Under the pieces are notes generated by a model that searched no databases, was not told the DNA's origin, and was given only the letters and a program-made list of their open reading frames with translations. Shown here in pieces: positions 1 through 7,010 of a stretch of DNA of 12,270 nt. This DNA is from Ignatzschineria sp. GTDB taxonomy: Bacteria; Pseudomonadota; Gammaproteobacteria; Cardiobacteriales; Wohlfahrtiimonadaceae. Where the stretch lies: assembly GCA_030151245.1 (NCBI GenBank), contig JASLEF010000139.1, positions 1 through 12,270 of the forward strand, in the 5' to 3' direction. A program made the translations under genes and the position numbers. The first letter of the stretch is position 1. Each line of letters begins with the position of its first letter.

Positions 1-90
1 AAATAGTCAATGTTGTTGAATAATTCAATGATTTGATAGTCTATATACGAATACCTTTTTTAGAGTAAAATAGTAATGTTTTTTAGCAAC

Positions 91-294
91 TTAACAGTTT
101 CTATATGCCATTTCCTTGTTGCTAACAAGTATATAGAGTATTCTTTGCAATAATATACCAAGTATTGCGATAATGGAGAAAAGATATAAATAGGGGATAT
201 TAAATAAAGAAGATAGCAGATTAGTTAATAGACTTGATAAAGCTAAAGCTAAGAAACAGCCAATTAAGAATGGTTTGTCGTTAGATATATACAT
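91..294 (-). CDS. Hypothetical small membrane protein (67 aa)
   Basis: A 67-residue reading frame that is strongly hydrophobic. Two likely membrane-spanning stretches are visible, roughly residues 9-31 and 33-57, with a short charged N-terminus (SNDK) and a polar C-terminal tail (SNKEMAYRNC). No family motif is recognisable. There is no clear ribosome binding site, which is normal for Bacteroidota and so not informative, and I see no convincing promoter. It lies outside the element bounded by the attachment-like core at 427, so it probably belongs to the neighbouring DNA on the left. Coding potential in AT-rich DNA can be accidental; the coherent two-helix hydrophobicity is the only support. 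Confidence 0.4.
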   Translation of the reverse strand: MYISNDKPFLIGCFLALALSSLLTNLLSSLFNIPYLYLFSIIAILGILLQRILYILVSNKEMAYRNC

Positions 295-387
295 TGTATA
301 TGAAGTTAAGGTTTGAGCTCACAGTGTATTGAAACTAAATAAAAATTGTGGTTTTCAATATATAGCATGATGAGTTCATTATACAAA

Positions 388-425
388 AAAAAGGTCTGAT
401 AATTATTAAATTATCAGACCTTTTT
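388..425. terminator. Strong hairpin terminator, possibly bidirectional
   Basis: A perfect 17-bp stem (388-404 with 409-425) closes on a 4-nt loop. The outer pairs are A:T runs, so either strand has a T tract after the hairpin; the minus strand has a longer one (eight T). It sits 1 bp left of the attachment-like core at 427. A different hairpin occupies the equivalent place beside the second core at 11545, which suggests each element end carries its own terminator next to the att site. Confidence 0.8.
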
Positions 426-426
426 G

Positions 427-450
427 GCGGTATGTACGGGAAAGCCACCT
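427..450 (-). repeat. Attachment-site-like core, left copy (tRNA 3' end-like)
   Basis: These 24 bases match 11545-11568 with one mismatch (T at 435, G at 11553). Read on the minus strand, the first 15 bases resemble the end of a Bacteroides tRNA: the 3' strand of the T stem, an acceptor strand CCATACC, then GC. That resemblance is from memory, not from a search. The rest of a tRNA is absent here. A recombinase gene lies 500 bp to the right, so this is best read as attL or a related att site. Which tRNA it derives from is not determined. Confidence 0.55.
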
Positions 451-500
451 AAACGACCTAACAAGCTGTACTTTAAGTGATTATTTTATTAATTTCCCTT

Positions 501-518
501 AGGGGGTACAGTTTAGGT
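501..518 (+). repeat. GGGGTACA-type motif, candidate recombinase arm site
   Basis: AGGGGGTACAGTTTAGGT is identical to 11619-11636 and nearly identical to 11432-11449. A variant with TACAAATT occurs at 631-650 and 11777-11796. Short repeated sites clustered within a few hundred bases of an att core are typical of tyrosine-recombinase arm-type sites or accessory-factor sites. That function is inferred from position and repetition only. Confidence 0.45.
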
Positions 519-630
519 AAAGAAGATTTTGCTTTCCTTTAGCCACTATATTCTTGCGGTCAGGATGGGAACGTAACCCTTCATCCCAACACGCAACTAT
601 TCAGTGAATTAATATGTCAAAGAAACTTAT

Positions 631-650
631 GGGGTACAAATTGGGTTAGC
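631..650 (+). repeat. GGGGTACAAATT-type motif, second class
   Basis: GGGGTACAAATTGGGTTAGC matches 11777-11796 with two differences. It shares the pattern GGGGTACA-NNTT-RGGT with the 501-518 class. It lies in one of the better conserved blocks of the long repeat (602-650 against 11748-11796). It is a candidate binding site for the recombinase or an excision factor. Confidence 0.4.
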
Positions 651-763
651 AACTGGCAGTTCTGGCCGTTGTTGGCTCCATTTTGTCTGCATAAAACTCG
701 GGTTCAAAGTTATGACTTATTTTTAAATATACAACTATTCTGAATGAGAATCATTTAGCGTTA

Positions 764-809
764 GTGCAAGGTGCAAGTTTATCTATATATAGATACTTGC
801 ACCTTGCAC
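764..809. repeat. 46-bp near-perfect palindrome, left copy
   Basis: The arms 764-778 and 795-809 are perfect 15-bp complements. The centre (781-794) is itself a palindrome, leaving only two unpaired T at 779-780. Each arm contains a tandem direct repeat, GTGCAAG-GTGCAAG, so the site displays the 7-mer four times. An identical 46-base copy lies at 11929-11974, although flanking sequence has diverged clearly. It lacks a T tract on either strand, so a plain terminator is unlikely. It could be a protein binding site, a recombination or replication site, or a structured RNA element. Confidence 0.85.
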
Positions 810-895
810 AATATGTCTTGGATTCAATATTAGGCTCAAAAAGCTCATAACTATATTTTAATTGAAACAAATTCATACCAGTCAGCTGTATCTCA

Positions 896-919
896 TAAAA
901 CTCTCATCAGTGGTGAGAG
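896..919 (-). terminator. Candidate terminator of the recombinase gene
   Basis: On the minus strand a hairpin (arms 914-919 and 901-906, extendable by a C:G and a G:U pair) is followed at once by a short T tract from 900 leftwards. It lies about 33 bp beyond the recombinase stop codon, in the expected place. The stem is short, so efficiency may be modest. Confidence 0.5.
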
Positions 920-951
920 AAATTAGATGGAGCTTTAAATCAACAACATAC

Positions 952-2163
952 TTAATAACTTAGCTTCAGTTTTTTCGCCAATACATTCATCTCATAACTA
1001 ACTTTCTTATTTGTAACCTTAGCATAAATTTGAGTGGTTTTGATATTGCTATGCCCAAGTACTTTACTCAATGTTTCCATTGAGACTCCGTGGTCAAGCA
1101 TAATTGAAGTCGAAAACGAATGTCTGGCCACATGAAAATTTAAACGCTTTGTTATACCGCAGATATCAGCCAGCTCTTTCAAGTAGGAATTTAGCTTTTG
1201 ATTACTCATAACCGGAAGCAACTTTAGACCATCTCGTACCTCTTCGTATTTTGCTATAATCTTTTTGGGTATATCTAACAATGGTAATTCTACGCTGTTA
1301 TCCGTCTTTTGACGTGAAGTAATTATCCAATATGAGGCATCGTGCTGTTGCTGGATATTATTAACCGTGAGATTTTTTATATCTATATAAGAAAGCCCAG
1401 TAAAAATTCCAAAGAGAAAGATATCACGAACAACATCCAATCTTTGGATTGTAATCTCCTTGTCTATTATCTTTTTGATCTCATGCTTCGTTAAATACTC
1501 AATCTTTACTTTCTCCCATTTTGTGTGGTGTAAATAGAATGGATCAAAATGTATGACTCCTAAATTTCTTGCAAGATTTACGACTTTCTTCAAAAACTGA
1601 ATCATCTTAGCGGTCATATTAGTTCCCAACTTACAGTTTACTCGAAGATAAATTTCGAAATCATTTACAAATTGAAGATTCAGATTATCCAGATAGATAT
1701 CTTCTTTTGCGTATTGATAGAACATAAATTCTTGCACACGTCTGTATGCCAATTGATACTTCTTGTATGTATCCATCACTCGTCCATGACCAACCAGTTT
1801 TAATTCATCATCATTATGCTTTTGGAATAATGCAAGAAGGGTTTTAGGATACATTTCCGTTTGTGTGTACATTCTCCTGAGTTTCTCGGCTGTGATTATC
1901 TCACATTTTTCGCTAAGATTCCGATAGTAGGTGTACAGTGTCATCCGAATTGAATTCAGATCATTGTTGAGAGTTATCGCTTCGTGGCTATTTCCTTTAG
2001 CTTCTCCCAATCCCACATCCCACTTCGATGCCACAATACTCTGTTGGGTGCTAAACTCCACTTTTTCTCCGTTCAAGGTAATCCTTGCAATAATCGGTGA
2101 CTTGCCATTTTTCCGTACTGTTCCTTTCTTCAGGAAAAATGAGATTCTAAAAGTGTACTTCAT
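952..2163 (-). CDS. Tyrosine recombinase / integrase (403 aa)
   Basis: Site-specific recombinase of the phage-integrase superfamily, likely responsible for integrating and excising the element by strand exchange at the att cores. Residues 1-85 form the arm-binding-like N-terminal domain common in Bacteroidota integrases (MKYTFRISFFLKK, then IIARITLNGEKVEFST). Residues about 105-205 are the SAM-like core-binding domain, and 220-403 the catalytic domain. Visible catalytic residues are Lys286, His344 and Arg347 (HVARHSF), His371 (LGHSNIKTT) and nucleophile Tyr380. The position of the first catalytic arginine, in FTGLSYIDIKNL, is Ser258; loss of this arginine is known from IntDOT-type enzymes of Bacteroides conjugative transposons. 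Length matches that family. The gene lies beside the left att-like core, the usual position for an integrase. It is divided from the defence operon by a 36-bp palindrome and may be transcribed separately. The start ATG at 2163 preserves the full N-terminal domain. Confidence 0.93.
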   Translation of the reverse strand: MKYTFRISFFLKKGTVRKNGKSPIIARITLNGEKVEFSTQQSIVASKWDVGLGEAKGNSHEAITLNNDLNSIRMTLYTYYRNLSEKCEIITAEKLRRMYTQTEMYPKTLLALFQKHNDDELKLVGHGRVMDTYKKYQLAYRRVQEFMFYQYAKEDIYLDNLNLQFVNDFEIYLRVNCKLGTNMTAKMIQFLKKVVNLARNLGVIHFDPFYLHHTKWEKVKIEYLTKHEIKKIIDKEITIQRLDVVRDIFLFGIFTGLSYIDIKNLTVNNIQQQHDASYWIITSRQKTDNSVELPLLDIPKKIIAKYEEVRDGLKLLPVMSNQKLNSYLKELADICGITKRLNFHVARHSFSTSIMLDHGVSMETLSKVLGHSNIKTTQIYAKVTNKKVSYEMNVLAKKLKLSY

Positions 2164-2242
2164 TTGATTTTTGTTATAATTAAACTTGATTACAGTTTAA
2201 TGTAACTGAAATCGTGTGGTTTAATTACAATAATCAAAACCA

Positions 2243-2278
2243 CTCATTGTATTGAGTAAATTTACTCAATACAATGAG
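2243..2278 (-). terminator. Perfect 36-bp palindrome, likely operon terminator
   Basis: The 18-bp arms (2243-2260 and 2261-2278) are perfect complements with no spacer. As RNA this gives a 15-bp stem with loop AAATTT. On the minus strand it is followed three bases later by TTTT, so it can act as a terminator for the defence operon ending at 2344. It also lies 80 bp upstream of the recombinase start, so a dimeric protein binding site controlling that gene is an alternative. The perfect, spacerless symmetry fits either reading. Confidence 0.55.
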
Positions 2279-2343
2279 CGATTTAATGTTCGATGGAATA
2301 CTAACTAGTAGAATGTTGAATCTAGATTACTTTAGACCGTTAT

Positions 2344-4155
2344 TTAAGACGGGATTTCATCATATGCATATTGGTACTCTAATAAGTGCGGTGTTGGAGG
2401 CTTCCCTTCAGGATACTTCCAATTAGCACTTCTCCCATATTCTGAAATAATATGCAAATTCTTTCTCGCCCTAGAAGCTAATACATATAATAATTTCTTA
2501 GCATTCTCATAGCCATTACTGTCATTAAAATGAGGTACATAGTCATCTAACAGTGCGAACCCAATCATCGTATCGTATTCTTCGCCTTTTACTCCATGAA
2601 TAGTTGATACTGTTATCCCATCCCTTTGCTTAAAAACTTTTCTGAAATTTTCAATTTCTCCAATATAAGGATTCCCTTCTTTTATCAATCTCTCAATCCT
2701 GCTTTTTGAGCTTTCAAAAAATGCAGTATAATGCTCGTATAGCATACTATAATCACCTAAAGGAATAGATAGACGAGTACAAATTTCACAGAAGAAACTT
2801 TCTAAATATTTTAACCCATCACTCTCATCGACTGATATTGAATTACATACCTTCAAAAAGTATTTGTTGGAGATATTTGATACATCAACACCTATTGAAT
2901 CTAATTCTCCTAAAACCTCCTTGCTCCACCGTAGTCGTCTAATATACATGTGTGGAGAAGGTTCTGTTAGAGCGATTCTTGATACCTTAAACCAGAAATT
3001 ATCTATATCTCTTGAAAAAGGAGCCATTCCCGGACCATCAAAACTGTAATCAGGTAGTCTAACCATTAATCGCCGAGTAATGCTTGCAATGTGTACCCAT
3101 TGAGGAGCAACAATACATATTTCGTTAGGAGATATCCCTTTTTCGTGAACGTTAAATAGAATCAGCTTTGTAACTTCCTCTATTATATCATTTACCGAAA
3201 CCGATGTTTCATATGTGATTATACTTGCATAATCCTTATTGCATCCACAAGCTTCGATTGAATTAGGATAGGTTTTGTAATGCTCAAAATAATCTATTAC
3301 CCTATTGGATGACCTGTAATTCCTTTTCAAATTTAGCTCAAGCAATTCAAATCCCAATAATTTTTCTAAATCTACTTTAGGCATTGGATACCCTCCTAAT
3401 GATTCATAGATTGATTGATTAGGATCTCCAACAATTAACGTTTTAGAATTACCGCCACCTGCTTTTAATATTTTTGCGATAATATGATACTGTATTTCCT
3501 TTGTGTCTTGATACTCGTCTATGAGTATAAATGGGAATATTTTGCATAGAACATTAGCAATGACTGGTCGTTTTGTCAGCAACTTATATGAATAAAAAAG
3601 TATCTGCTCAAAATCTACTTGATTGTTCTTTCGTAGTATGACAAAGTATTCAGAAATAATTTTTTGTAATGATTTGTGTTTATTTGTATCTAGACAGGTA
3701 AAATAATAGTCGTCTATTTTTGCAATAATACCACAATCCCAATATGTTATCTTGGGTTTAGTGTTGGAATAAGGCTTACACAATTCGGTTAGTATTTTTT
3801 CCGAATCAAAAGAACCTATTATTCGGAAGCCATATTTCAACTCATCTAAATATTGATGATATGGTTTAAGAATCCATTCTAGACAAAAAGAGTGAATAGT
3901 CCCTATCCATAATTGTTCCGTACTTACCCCCAATAGTTCTACTCTTTCTTTTATTTCATCGGCAGCATTGTTCGTATAGGTAATTGCAACCACGAATTGT
4001 TTTTCCGATTTGAGTCGACCTAATTCATAAGCTATTTTATAAGTTAATGTTCGTGTTTTTCCACTACCTGGACAAGCAACCAATAAAACGCTTTCATCTT
4101 TTTTTATTGCGTCTTCTTGCTCCTCGTTTAACGCATCCTTTTCCCAAATAAACAT
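2344..4155 (-). CDS. gajB: Gabija GajB-like UvrD/PcrA superfamily 1 helicase
   Basis: Superfamily 1A helicase partner of the OLD nuclease encoded just upstream. Motifs appear in the canonical order: Walker A ACPGSGKTR (27-35), motif Ia AITYTNNAADEIKERV (57-72), TIHSF (86-90), Walker B LIDEYQDT (211-218), motif III VGDPNQSIY (242-250), motif IV KRNYRSS (277-283), motif V STIHGVKGEEYD (517-528) and motif VI LYVLASRARKNL (556-567), so the motor looks intact. In studied Gabija systems GajB is activated by DNA ends, hydrolyses nucleotides and forms a large complex with GajA. At 603 aa this protein is longer than the Bacillus cereus GajB, which is about 494 aa as I recall. It is the last gene of the operon, 3 bp after gajA. 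A housekeeping UvrD/PcrA is unlikely given its small size and its pairing with an OLD nuclease. Confidence 0.88.
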   Translation of the reverse strand: MFIWEKDALNEEQEDAIKKDESVLLVACPGSGKTRTLTYKIAYELGRLKSEKQFVVAITYTNNAADEIKERVELLGVSTEQLWIGTIHSFCLEWILKPYHQYLDELKYGFRIIGSFDSEKILTELCKPYSNTKPKITYWDCGIIAKIDDYYFTCLDTNKHKSLQKIISEYFVILRKNNQVDFEQILFYSYKLLTKRPVIANVLCKIFPFILIDEYQDTKEIQYHIIAKILKAGGGNSKTLIVGDPNQSIYESLGGYPMPKVDLEKLLGFELLELNLKRNYRSSNRVIDYFEHYKTYPNSIEACGCNKDYASIITYETSVSVNDIIEEVTKLILFNVHEKGISPNEICIVAPQWVHIASITRRLMVRLPDYSFDGPGMAPFSRDIDNFWFKVSRIALTEPSPHMYIRRLRWSKEVLGELDSIGVDVSNISNKYFLKVCNSISVDESDGLKYLESFFCEICTRLSIPLGDYSMLYEHYTAFFESSKSRIERLIKEGNPYIGEIENFRKVFKQRDGITVSTIHGVKGEEYDTMIGFALLDDYVPHFNDSNGYENAKKLLYVLASRARKNLHIISEYGRSANWKYPEGKPPTPHLLEYQYAYDEIPS

Positions 4156-4158
4156 ATC

Positions 4159-6300
4159 TTATAGTTTCCTTAAAAGAGTTAGTAATTGGTCATCAGGAAT
4201 AACTTTTTCAATTTCTGATATCAAATCATTTAAAGAAATAGAGCCATTGCGATATTCTTTCAAACTTTCAAGGCATGAAGAAAAATCCAATTCATGCTTT
4301 TCATCATCTATAATATTCATATCTATCCTATATCTTGAAATATCGGTGATAATTTCTGCTGAATATGAGTCCTTTGCGAAAACAATAGCATTTATAATAT
4401 ATTCAGGGATATTAGTCTTGTGAAAAATAGACTTCCCCAGCATAATAGCAAACCAACCCTTGCCTTCTTGTTTTGCCATGGTTAAGACTCTTTTCCCGAA
4501 TATAGCAACAGTATCTGATTCTAATTCTTCTTCTGCCAATTCTATTGTTTTTTCATCTGTATAGACTTGACCTAATATTTGTCGAACTTCCCAATCGTTA
4601 TTATTGTGAACAAAATCAACCTCAAAAGTATAATTAGCATAAAACACACCCAACCAGTCGTTATTCTTTACGAATTCATCAAGTTTCTCTTTTCGTTCTA
4701 ATCCACTTTTTTTAGATTTCTCTACTCGTTTCTTATATTTTATTTCCTTCTCTGTATCTCCGTCTACAATTGCGGTGTCACAAATTGCATCATCTAAGTC
4801 TGTAATAATACTACATTTCCTGCGAATTCTGTCATCATGAAAAAGTTGTGCCACATTTTCAAATCCTGTGCTTCGTATATTAATAAGGCTTATACCTAAT
4901 TCATCAAGACTAACTCCATAAACTTGTTTTACCATAATTGGAATTAGGATTTCTTCTGCATCTCCTTCTACCAATAGAACTCCTTTTGCAAACAGAAGAT
5001 TTGTTCGTACTGCATCTAAGTAACGCTGAATTTCAGTAATATTTTCAGAAGATAACCCAACAGAGGGCTGGTATGCTTCTGCATAATTTGATTTTTTTGC
5101 TAAAATATTAATATTCTTCACGTTGCTGACCTCTGATATTTGAGTTGAATGTGTTGAATAAATTATTTGTGTATCACCATAATCCAATTTGTCAAACAAT
5201 GACTTTTGGATATGATTATGGATGTGTGCTTCAGGTTCTTCTATAACTAAAAAGTTTGCAAATGTTTCTCTTGATTTTCTATATTTGAACTCTAGCAATT
5301 TCAAAGTTAAGAAAATAAGATTCGCTCCGCCCAAACTTAATTCATGAACACCTCCCTCATAGTCTTCATCAGGTTCCCCTATAAATAGCTTTAGAGATTG
5401 CAACAACTTGTCTGCATCACTCGGCACGCTTGACTTGATTGACATTGACGATGGGGAGTATGTTAGTCCCACGGCATCTTGAATTGTCTTTTTTATATCT
5501 CTTCTAATGTTTTGAACATCCTCAAGCTGTTCAATGCTATCATTTAATGTATCTACAAGATCACTTATGGGCTTATAGTCCGCTTCATCTATTTCTCCAC
5601 TCTTATTCTTTAATAATGTTAATAATGGATTTGTTCTGTTGTTGTGAAAATCACTAACAACATCACGTAGGGCCTGTATAAAAGTAAAAGAGACTTCCTT
5701 TGAGACTGAAAGTTGGTGTGGTATTTTTGCTCCATATTTGGAAGCATCAATAGAGCTAGGAAAAATAACATTTTCAAAATCGCCAACGAGTTCCTTGTAA
5801 ACTTCTGGATCATTAAAATCTACCGTGCTTTTCCCCGCAAAAAAAGTTTCGTAATTTTCTTGGATGGTAATAGTGCCTAATAACTCCTCAAGACCATCAA
5901 CATCTCCTTCTCTTAATTCAGATAGTTTTTGTCTAATATCAGCTTTGGGTCTGAAAAACAGATTGTATGTAGCTTTTTCCACATAATCGGCTTCTGCAAT
6001 ACCTGCGCCATGTATAAACAAAGACTGGATTGCCTCTTCATGACTAAGGTCGCTAAATTCAAGACTAATAATTATCCAATGTCCTTTCCATGCATTACCT
6101 AATTTCCTATTGAAATCATTTTCGGTCAATTTATAAGCATATTGGATAGAGGCATCTTCAAGTAGTAATCGAATAGCTCTGAACAAGTTTGTTTTGCCAG
6201 AGCCATTTTCTCCTATAATCGTGTTAATTCCTTTGTTTAACACGATATTCGCATTCGCAAAGTTTCTGTAATTTACTAAACTTACTTTTGATATATACAT
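4159..6300 (-). CDS. gajA: Gabija GajA-like OLD-family ATPase/Toprim nuclease
   Basis: Class 2 OLD-family nuclease: an ABC/SMC-like ATPase fused to a C-terminal Toprim domain. Walker A is GENGSGKTN (30-38), the signature-like LSLGGANL spans 321-328, Walker B is LVIEEPEAH (351-359) and the H-loop region is YSTHSTQIS (381-389). The Toprim part shows LLVEGDAEE (442-450, acidic Glu445), TDLDD (500-504, the DxD pair) and YTFEVDF (557-563, Glu560). Class 2 OLD proteins are defined by a neighbouring UvrD-like helicase gene, as here. In Gabija, GajA oligomerises and nicks or cuts phage DNA, with activity restrained by cellular nucleotides. At 713 aa it exceeds the prototype of about 578 aa. Extra length may lie in the middle of the ATPase domain and in the charged segment 505-550 after the DxD motif. 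It begins 2 bp after the qatD stop, so it is coupled to the Qat genes. Confidence 0.9.
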   Translation of the reverse strand: MYISKVSLVNYRNFANANIVLNKGINTIIGENGSGKTNLFRAIRLLLEDASIQYAYKLTENDFNRKLGNAWKGHWIIISLEFSDLSHEEAIQSLFIHGAGIAEADYVEKATYNLFFRPKADIRQKLSELREGDVDGLEELLGTITIQENYETFFAGKSTVDFNDPEVYKELVGDFENVIFPSSIDASKYGAKIPHQLSVSKEVSFTFIQALRDVVSDFHNNRTNPLLTLLKNKSGEIDEADYKPISDLVDTLNDSIEQLEDVQNIRRDIKKTIQDAVGLTYSPSSMSIKSSVPSDADKLLQSLKLFIGEPDEDYEGGVHELSLGGANLIFLTLKLLEFKYRKSRETFANFLVIEEPEAHIHNHIQKSLFDKLDYGDTQIIYSTHSTQISEVSNVKNINILAKKSNYAEAYQPSVGLSSENITEIQRYLDAVRTNLLFAKGVLLVEGDAEEILIPIMVKQVYGVSLDELGISLINIRSTGFENVAQLFHDDRIRRKCSIITDLDDAICDTAIVDGDTEKEIKYKKRVEKSKKSGLERKEKLDEFVKNNDWLGVFYANYTFEVDFVHNNNDWEVRQILGQVYTDEKTIELAEEELESDTVAIFGKRVLTMAKQEGKGWFAIMLGKSIFHKTNIPEYIINAIVFAKDSYSAEIITDISRYRIDMNIIDDEKHELDFSSCLESLKEYRNGSISLNDLISEIEKVIPDDQLLTLLRKL

Positions 6301-6302
6301 AC

Positions 6303-7010
6303 TTATTGCATCTTATTTATTAGTTTCTTGAAATTTGAGTTAATTACACCATCGACCTCTAAGGGAGAAATGCCCCATAGCTCAGATAAATATTTATGAA
6401 CAAGAGGAATACTGCTGTTATTTATAAATGGATAATCAGTTTCTGTCAGCATTAACTCTCTCGGAATCTCTGCTATTATCTTTTTCCCATTATCCGACTC
6501 ACACATTGCTGAATTGATTGAAAAAAAGAAATTTGATTCAATTATTTTTTTTAACACACCAATACTTCCTGAGTACCAGTGAAAAATAGCAGCCTCAATA
6601 TTCTTTGCAATTAACATTTCGAACACTTCTTTTTCAGCTCGTCTAGAATGTAAACTTAAAATTTTACGCTTGTTTTTTACAGAATCAAGAACAAATTCAA
6701 AACTCTTTATCTGAATATCCCTTGTAGAAAATCCTTCCCGCGAAAAATCTAAACCGACTTCTCCAATATATGACGTCTCGTCAATATATTGTCTAAACTT
6801 GGAATACTCACTCGCGTGTTCTTTTACCCTTAGTGGATGTAGTCCAAGGGCGAGGCGAATATACTTGTATTGTCTGATATGCCTTACCCCCATTTGAAAA
6901 TGAGTAGGTAAGTTTGTCATACCAATAGTCACAATTCCCTTTTTTTCATTCTCGGAAATATATCTTATTGGGTTTTCTGCAACATCAAAATGACAATGAA
7001 CATCAATCAT
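6303..7010 (-). CDS. qatD: QatD, TatD-like metal-dependent DNase
   Basis: TatD-family metal-dependent hydrolase of the amidohydrolase (TIM-barrel) fold. Metal and active-site residues are visible in the expected order: HCH with His5 and His7, GLHP with His58, IGEVGLDF with Glu84, SLHSRR with His121, FHWYSG with His144 and TETDYP with Asp192. All are present, so the enzyme is probably active. At 235 aa it is slightly shorter than housekeeping TatD proteins (about 260 aa). Its place directly after a QueC-like gene and a KAP ATPase is the signature of the QatABCD anti-phage system, where it is presumed to supply DNase activity. Its start codon overlaps the qatC stop by 4 bp, implying translational coupling, and gajA follows after 2 bp. 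Confidence 0.9.
   Translation of the reverse strand: MIDVHCHFDVAENPIRYISENEKKGIVTIGMTNLPTHFQMGVRHIRQYKYIRLALGLHPLRVKEHASEYSKFRQYIDETSYIGEVGLDFSREGFSTRDIQIKSFEFVLDSVKNKRKILSLHSRRAEKEVFEMLIAKNIEAAIFHWYSGSIGVLKKIIESNFFFSINSAMCESDNGKKIIAEIPRELMLTETDYPFINNSSIPLVHKYLSELWGISPLEVDGVINSNFKKLINKMQ

Larger units (their letters stand above)
427..809. repeat. Long imperfect direct repeat, left copy
   Basis: Homologous in order and orientation to 11545-11974. Shared blocks include the core (427-450), AGGGGGTACAGTTTAGGT (501-518), the block at 602-650 beginning CAGTGAATTAATAT, the segment GGCAGTTCTGGC (about 655-666), TTGTCTGCATAA followed by a GGTTCAAAGTTA segment (about 683-712), and the palindrome (764-809). 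Between the blocks the copies diverge and differ in length. This indicates related but not recently duplicated element ends. Confidence 0.75.
295..951. other. Non-coding left end of the element
   Basis: No convincing gene lies in these 657 bases. They contain a strong hairpin terminator (388-425), a tRNA-3'-end-like core (427-450), two GGGGTACA-type motifs (501-518 and 631-650), a 46-bp near-palindrome (764-809) and a candidate terminator for the recombinase gene (896-919). All except the last recur near the right edge in the same order, although the two terminators differ in sequence. The region therefore reads as the attachment and recombination end of a mobile element. Confidence 0.7.

Noticed and set aside
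427..450. An intact tRNA gene
   Set aside because: Only the 3'-end-like bases are present; no anticodon or D arm can be folded from the adjoining sequence on either side.
541..600. GCGGTCAGGATGGGA at about 555-569 as an additional att core
   Set aside because: It resembles the core only loosely, has no counterpart at the right copy, and could be chance.
764..809. Palindrome as an ordinary transcription terminator
   Set aside because: No T tract follows on either strand, and its identical copy at 11929 is tied to the att-like repeat and not to a gene end.
1931..2167. Plus-strand open frame opposite the recombinase gene
   Set aside because: It lies fully antisense to the well-supported recombinase N-terminus and has no family motif.
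2864..3049. Plus-strand 61-codon frame opposite gajB
   Set aside because: Antisense to a conserved helicase region, no motif and no promoter.
5619..5813. Minus-strand 64-codon frame within gajA
   Set aside because: Alternative frame inside intact gajA coding sequence, with no separate start signal.
6303..7010. Housekeeping TatD DNase
   Set aside because: The 4-bp overlap with qatC and tight operon context point to the Qat role.
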